64,000 bases of DNA from Selaginella tamariscina (taxonomy: Eukaryota; Streptophyta; Lycopodiopsida; Selaginellales; Selaginellaceae): contig PUQB01000026.1 of NCBI GenBank assembly GCA_003024785.1, forward strand, positions 310,001 through 374,000, in the 5' to 3' direction. The notes beneath the pieces are model-generated. The model worked only from the letters and a program-made list of their open reading frames with translations. It was not told where the DNA came from and ran no database searches. How positions within the stretch are numbered: the stretch's first letter is position 1; each line of letters starts with the position of its first letter. Made by a program: the position numbers and the translations under genes. This document shows, piece by piece, positions 58,768-64,000 of the stretch.

Positions 58768-59330
58768 TGATGGGCGGGATTAATCCCGCCCGACTCTACC
58801 CCTTCGAGAGAGTCGGCGGGATTAATCGCCGCCGACTCTCCGGGAGGAGTCGGCGGGATTAATCCGCGCTGGATCTTCCTCAGGAGAGAGGCGGCGGATT
58901 AATCCCGCTGCGGACTCCCTCCGACGAGAAGAGCAGCGGGATTAATCCCGCCGCAATTCCCTCCGACAAGGGAGCAGCGGGATTAATCCTGCCACAACTC
59001 TCTCCAAAGCTATGATTTGAAAGAGATCTTGAGATAAATCCTACCCACAAACCTTTAAAACAAGGAAGTGGTGGCGATTAATCCTACCACCCCTTCTCTG
59101 CCGCCTAAAATGGTTGGAGGGATTAATCCCGCCGACAACTCTTTTAATAAATTCAGGTAACTCTTTATCAGTTAAGAAATTATCGGCGCCACTCTTTTTC
59201 AGAGGCGGAGAAGCATTGCCCGGACTAATTCTGCCATGGCTATTAAAGAGATGGTGGCGGGATTCCCGCCACCTCTTCTAAGAAGCGAAAAAGAAATGGC
59301 CGGATTAATTCCGTCGCCCCAACTAACCAA
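58768..59330. repeat. Array 1 of GGCGGGATTAATCCCGCC palindromes
   Basis: About ten units, 35-60 bp apart, built on the 18-bp perfect palindrome GGCGGGATTAATCCCGCC. The first is exact at about 58773-58790; later ones are degenerate (GGCGGATTAATCCCGC, GGCGATTAATCCTACC, and a shortened GGCGGGATTCCCGCC near 59,256). Spacers of the first units are themselves inverted repeats (CGACTC...GAGTCG at 58791-58815 and 58832-58851). Strongly CpG-rich in an AT-rich neighbourhood. The flanking DNA to the right has an AATAAA-containing stretch (60,110-60,135), so the array might lie in an LTR or other element. Confidence 0.85.
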
Positions 59331-59433
59331 GAATATTAAGTTAGAAGGATATTTAAACGGAATATATTGTAATTCTAATGCATACCTAAACCCCTTAATT
59401 CTAATTTTAAGAGAGAATGTAAGAGAGTGAATC

Positions 59434-60045
59434 TGTCACGACCCGATACAGAATACAGGATTCCAGATACAGGATACGGGTTGTAGGACTTTCCTACAGG
59501 ATATTCCTACTAGGATTCCGAAAACAGGATACGGTTGCAGGATATTCCTAAAAGATATGCCACAGGATATGCCTAGAGGATAAGGGACATGTGGACTCAT
59601 CTTAGCCTCTGCATGCATGCAGTCACTTTGCATGCATGCAACCACTTTTAGCACTCATGCCTAAATTAGCTCTTGGAGTTGTGAGCATAAAAGCTCCGAC
59701 CTAATTGTTGTACAATCAGTTACTATCAACACCAGTCTTACTATGATCAATCTTGTCTTGTCTTGTTCTTGTCTTGCTCCTTGCTTCTTGTTCTCTCCTT
59801 GTCTCGCTCCTGGATCCTGTCCTACCTGTCTTGCTCCTGGATCCTGTCATGTTCCTGCCTTGTTCCTGGATCCTGTCCTGCACCTTCCTATCTTGTTCCC
59901 GGATCCTATCCTGATCTTGTCTTGCTCCTGGACCCGTCCTGTTCCTGTTCCTAGTTCCTGTCCTGCTCTCGGTCCTACTCCTGAGTCAAGCCTTCCTATT
60001 CTTGGAATCCTACTTTCTTCCTAGTTCCTGGATCGTGGCTTGACA
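59434..60045. mobile_element. Solo LTR with target-site duplication
   Basis: 612 bp from TGTCACGACCC to GTGGCTTGACA, with TG...CA ends and exact 5-bp duplications gaatc (59429-59433 and 60046-60050). Its first part has repeated ACAGGAT(A/T)CC words. Its second (59,755-60,035) is a 21-23-bp tandem repeat around CTTGCTCCTGGATCCTGTCCTG. No internal region follows, so it is a solo LTR from unequal recombination. Family unknown; strand not assigned. Confidence 0.9.
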
Positions 60046-60050
60046 GAATC

Positions 60051-60506
60051 TTTATAAGTATATCTAAATTTGTTTATAATATTTACTTGTAAACAGCACT
60101 GAAGGCGCCGTGCTTTCTTATAAATAAAACACCCAATTTAATGTCGTTCCTGAACTGATCACTATGAAGAAAAAAGAAGATCTGAAGAGTGAAAAATACA
60201 GAAATGAAGAAACCCTTGTCGGAGAAAGAACCAAATCTGAATTTGAGTGGGAAATTAAATGCATTTTCAAATTGACATGTTAGACTGACAATACTTATGT
60301 TAGAAATTTAAAATTTTTGAAAAGAACAGAAAATAAAATTTAAGATGAGTTGACACAAATAACCGACACTCTGACATATATATTCTCCAATTCCAATGAA
60401 TGTTATAAAATTGCATTTAATGTTATTCAAGTGATTCAAACTGTTTAATATTACGAAATTTTAGTAATTATTTTACATTTTTAATATTCAAGTATATATT
60501 ATTAAA

Positions 60507-60548
<42 letters not shown>

Positions 60549-60600
60549 TTATACAATAAATAAATTGATATATTATTATGTATCATTTAAAATATATCAT
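60051..60600. other. Moderately AT-rich DNA right of the solo LTR
   Basis: 60,080-60,300 has near-normal composition, with ACTGAAGGCGCCGTGC and AATAAAAC, and may be the distal part of an element that contained array 1. 60,470-60,560 is TA-rich with a (TA)n tract at 60520-60546. No gene seen. Confidence 0.45.
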
Positions 60601-61310
60601 AGTCTGTTTATTATTATTATTTTCTTAATTACTCAAGTAATTAATTTACATTTCCTACTATTAATGGGATATTCTTTATTATTTTTTTAATATTTAAAGA
60701 ATATTCCAATATTAAACTTGATTATCATAATTAAATTAGTCTTATTCTTAATTATTTCAGTAATTATTCTACATTTGTATATATTAATGGGATTTTCTCA
60801 ATTAATTTCTTATTATTTCAAGAATATTCCTATGTTAAACCTTATTATCAATATTAAATTAATATATATTATTAAAACTATATATAATTATATATTAAAT
60901 AAAATGATGTATTATTATGTATAATTTAAAATATGTTTATAGTGTGTATATTAATATCATTTTCTTAATTATTTGAGTAATTAATCTTCTTTATATTAAT
61001 GGGATATTCTTTATTATTTTCTTATTATTCCAAGAATATTCCAATATTAAACATGACTATCATAATTAATTTAGTTAATTATTTCAGTACTTGATCTACA
61101 TTTGTATATATTAATGGGATTTTCTCAATTAATTTCTTATTATTTCAAGAATATTCCAATGTTAAACCTTATTATCAATATTAAATTAATATATATTATT
61201 AAAACTGTATATGGCTGTATATTAGATAAAATCATATATTATTATGTATAATTTAAAATATGTTCATAGTGTGTTTATTAATATTATTTTCTTAATTATT
61301 CGATGTTTGT
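60600..61310. repeat. AT-rich tandem repeat of about 330-345 bp
   Basis: Two units (about 60,610-60,955 and 60,956-61,275) with the start of a third. Each unit consists of about three related sub-blocks sharing TTCTTAATTA, ATTAATGGGAT, TTTCTTATTATT and AAGAATATTCC. Local inverted word pairs (AGAATATTCC / GGATATTCTT) occur in each sub-block. Satellite-like. Confidence 0.8.
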
Positions 61311-61689
61311 TTTGCACACATATATAAACACAATCACAAATTTATATATACACGTGCACACGCATTAGAAGCACTTACATAGACACATATGCACAAGCCG
61401 ATGAGTGGATCACGATATAGATAAAGCATCTAGCTTTGTATTTATGATATAGAGTTTAAAACCAAAACCAAATATTTATAGTTACACACACTCTACACTG
61501 GGACTTACATATGTTTAGTGTTTAGATAAATAATTAGAAAAATGTGCATGCATTTAGTTTATATTAGTATAAAGATTTTATACTAATGTATATATTATGT
61601 ACCATATAAAATTTTATAATAAAATACTTGCATTGGGTTTAAACCCTAAACCAAACTGGAGAAATATGTTGCTTCTTTATTGAAAACAT

Positions 61690-62560
61690 CATGTTCAACG
61701 CATGTATGATATATATGTACTTAGTCTGTGTGTATGTAACTACACATGTAATATGTATGTATGTCTGTGTGTATACACGTGTGTATGTATATATGTGTAC
61801 TAATATATGCAATGTGTACGATTTTAATTTGTTAACACTCTCTCTTTCTCTCATACATACACCCATGCATAATCCCTTCTCTCATACATACACACCATGC
61901 ATGATCCATAATATGTAGCCTCTCTCTTCTCTCATACATACACACCATGCATGATTCATAATATGTAGCCTGTCTCTCTTCTCTTATACATACACACCAT
62001 ATGATCATAATATGTACTGATGTTACAATATTATGTACTATGTATATATCTGTGTATAATATGTGTGTGTATATATGTGTACTAATATATGCAATGTGTA
62101 CAAAATTAATTTTTTAACACTCTCTCTTCTCTCATACATACACACCATGCATGATCCATCATAAACCCTAAACCCTAAACTTAAACCCTAAACCCTATGT
62201 AACACATTGAATTTACACATGTAATATGTATGTATGTCTGTGTGTATACACGTGTATATGTATATATGTGTACTAATATATGCAATGTGTATGAATTTAA
62301 TTTGTTAACACTATCTCTCTTTCTCATACATACACACCATGCATGATTCATGTTAATATGCACTGTCTCTCTTCTCTCAAACATACACACCATGCATGAT
62401 CCATAATATGTATTGTCTCTCTTCTCTCACCATGCATGATCCATAATATGTACTCTGTCTCTCTAATATTATGTACTAATATGTATGTATGTATATGGTG
62501 TATAATACTATGTGTGTATATATGTATTGCTACACATGAAAATTTAACACTCTCATGGAC
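61690..62560. repeat. Tandem and segmental repeats with CATGCATGAT
   Basis: A unit of about 55-60 bp, CTCTCTTCTCTCATACATACACACCATGCATGATCCATAATATGTA, recurs at least seven times (61,845-62,015, 62,120-62,165, 62,320-62,455). A longer block of about 140 bp at 61,745-61,850 reappears at 62,215-62,320. Mostly CA/TG- and CT-rich. Confidence 0.85.
62163..62197. repeat. Interstitial plant telomeric repeat tract
   Basis: About five units of CCCTAAA (minus-strand TTTAGGG), one degenerate (CTAAACTT), embedded in the CATGCATGAT repeats. Further TTTAGGGTTTA copies occur at 62,686-62,695 and 62,750-62,760. The motif confirms plant-type telomere sequence, but the tract is short and internal. Confidence 0.9.
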
Positions 62561-62639
62561 ACACACATGTTAAATCCCTGCATGATTTATATTTTTAGGG
62601 TGTATGTGATACACCCACGCACACGCACACATTGATAAT

Positions 62640-62782
62640 ATAATAAAAGAATATTCGTTTAGGGCGAATCTATATTTTATTCTTTTTAGGGTTTAAGTAT
62701 ATTCTTAGAAGGAATATTCGATTAAGGTTAATATATATTCTATTCCTTTTAGGGTTTAGGTATATTCTTAGGTTTCAAGAAG
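62640..62782. repeat. Two-copy repeat with GAATATTCG and TTTAGGGTTTA
   Basis: Two diverged copies of about 65 bp (62,650-62,712 and 62,713-62,775): GAATATTCGNTTAGGG, then TATATTCTATTC, then TTTTAGGGTTTA and TATATTCTTAG. Confidence 0.75.
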
Positions 62783-63133
62783 AAGCTGTGAAATCTCTCT
62801 CTCTCACACACGCACACTCCTGAGTTTATTTATTTATTTATATTCACATATACATTTATATGTGTGTGTATCTTAATAAAATAAATATGTCGCATTTTAT
62901 AAATATATCTCTCGCACACACACGCACACTCCTGTATATATATTTATGTGTGTGTGTGTTTGTTTATTTGTATGATTTTATTTGTTTCGCTCACACACAC
63001 ATACACACGATATACATATACACATATAATATATATATATACCTATATACATATATACATACATATATTATGTGTACTAGTATCTGTATAATTTTATTTC
63101 TTTATCTATCTCTCGCACACACACGCACACTCC

Positions 63134-63164
<31 letters not shown>

Positions 63165-63604
63165 GTGTGTGTGTGTGTGTTTATCTGTATGATTTTATTT
63201 GTTTCGCTCACACACGCATACACACGATATACATATACACATATATATATACGTATGTACATATACATACATATATTATGTGTACCAGTATCTGTATAAT
63301 TTAATTTATTTAACACATATATATATACATATCATACATATGTGTGTGTGTATCACTATAATTTTATCTAATTTATCTATCCCTGGCACACACATGCACT
63401 CTCCTACACACACATATACATATACATATATATATGTGTGTGTATCTGTATAATTTAATTTATTTAGCACACACACGCACACACATGATATACATATCCA
63501 CATATATATATATATATATATATAATATATATATATATACACATATATAAATATATATATTTGTGTTTATATCTATACACACGCATTCATATATATATGT
63601 GACC
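62783..63604. repeat. Compound CA/TG/TA repeats with a longer period
   Basis: Simple-sequence DNA in which CTCGCACACACACGCACACTCC recurs at about 62,796, 62,912 and 63,112, and TTTCGCTCACACAC at 62,985 and 63,202, giving a higher-order period of about 200-220 bp. Ends in (TA)n 63,500-63,540. No gene; open frames here are repeat artefacts. Confidence 0.85.
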
Positions 63605-64000
63605 ATATAGCGGTGGGATTAATCCCGCCACCGAGGCCCTTCATGTAGGTCATGAGCGGCGGGATTAATCCCGCCGCCCTTCACGCATGCTATTTGGTTA
63701 GCCTCATGAGCGGCAGGATTAATCATGCCGCCCATGGCCTGTGCGGAGGGCGGCGGGATTAATCCTGCCGCATGCCCATGCCCTGCGCGAAATGCGGCAG
63801 GATTAATTCCGCCGCCAATGGCCTGCGTGAAAGGCCTAGGCGACGGGATTAATCCCACCGGCTTCTGCGCAGGGCATGGGTGTGCGACTGGATTAATCCC
63901 ACCGCCCATGGCCTGCGTGAAGGGCCTAGGTGGCGGGATTAATCCCGTCACACACCCATGCCCTGCGCGGAAGCCGGCGGATTAATCCCGCCACTCATGT
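63605..64000. repeat. Array 2 of GGCGGGATTAATCCCGCC palindromes, runs off right edge
   Basis: Nine units in 395 bp (centres about 63,617, 63,665, 63,719, 63,758, 63,802, 63,849, 63,892, 63,940 and 63,984), spacing 39-54 bp. The core GGATTAATCC is nearly invariant and the flanking GCGGC/GCCGC arms vary. Spacers come in two alternating types, CATGGCCTGCGTGAAGGGCC and CATGCCCTGCGCG-AA. The palindromic core leaves both strands open in several frames, giving Gly-Leu-Ile-Pro-Pro-Pro / Gly-Gly-Ile-Asn-Pro pseudo-repeats. Continues past 64,000. Confidence 0.9.

Noticed and set aside
59743..60024. Leu/Pro/Ser-rich open frame
   Set aside because: Lies inside the minisatellite of a solo LTR; repetitive codons and no known domain.
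62860..63453. Cys/Tyr/Ile-rich small proteins
   Set aside because: These are CA/TG and TA repeats read through; multiple overlapping frames on both strands.
63619..63985. Pro/Gly-rich protein open on both strands
   Set aside because: Openness results from the palindromic GGATTAATCC core. No start context, no family, and symmetrical on both strands.
63605..64000. CRISPR-like array (regularly spaced palindromic repeats)
   Set aside because: Repeats are degenerate, spacers are themselves repeated, the host is a plant nucleus and no cas-like gene is near.

Overview
The window is nuclear DNA of a land plant. The evidence is a plant-type BIG (UBR4-family) gene, a plant 2-oxoglutarate dioxygenase, a four-helix RING-H2 ligase of plant type, a MiAMP1-type antimicrobial peptide, an interstitial (CCCTAAA)n tract, and Ty3/gypsy, LARD-like and hAT-like repeats. 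I cannot fix the lineage. The MiAMP1 peptide and the DUF7869-type transposase-like gene are compatible with an early-diverging or non-model plant, but that is inference.

Layout. 1-27,909 (minus): nearly the whole BIG gene in about 70 short exons, with microsatellite-rich introns; the last exon(s) lie off the left edge. 28,720-29,978 (minus): a four-exon 2OG-Fe(II) dioxygenase. 30,916-33,981 (plus): a six-exon membrane RING-H2 E3 ligase. 34-35.4 kb: AT-rich DNA with a short tandem repeat. 35.5-51.2 kb: a nest of repeats. A decayed Ty3/gypsy element (minus; gag, PR, RT, RNase H, IN relics) abuts an old LTR. That LTR was split by a young 7.5-kb non-coding LTR element (39,757-47,299, 5-bp TSD tcaag) and again by a 2.57-kb insertion (47,977-50,546). 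52.3-54.3 kb: two tandem MiAMP1-like copies, both broken. 55.0-58.6 kb (minus): a broken DUF7869-type transposase-like gene carrying a 549-bp hAT-like MITE. 58.8-64.0 kb: satellite-like DNA with two arrays of the palindrome GGCGGGATTAATCCCGCC, a solo LTR (59,434-60,045, TSD gaatc), AT-rich tandem repeats and an interstitial telomeric tract.

Three things stand out. (1) The 3.75-kb internal domain of the young LTR element has no recognisable coding sequence but is packed with short, near-perfect stem-loops. (2) The two palindrome arrays are chains of hairpin-forming units. (3) Coding exons of BIG and neighbouring genes carry many one-base frame breaks, most at homopolymers, while splice sites stay intact. 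This points to consensus indel errors rather than pseudogenes, and it tempers every claim of a broken gene here.

Two of the genes (BIG and the RING-H2 protein) are ubiquitin-ligase components, but nothing in the sequence shows that the neighbours form a pathway. Exon limits marked 'about' were read by eye from GT/AG sites and protein continuity.
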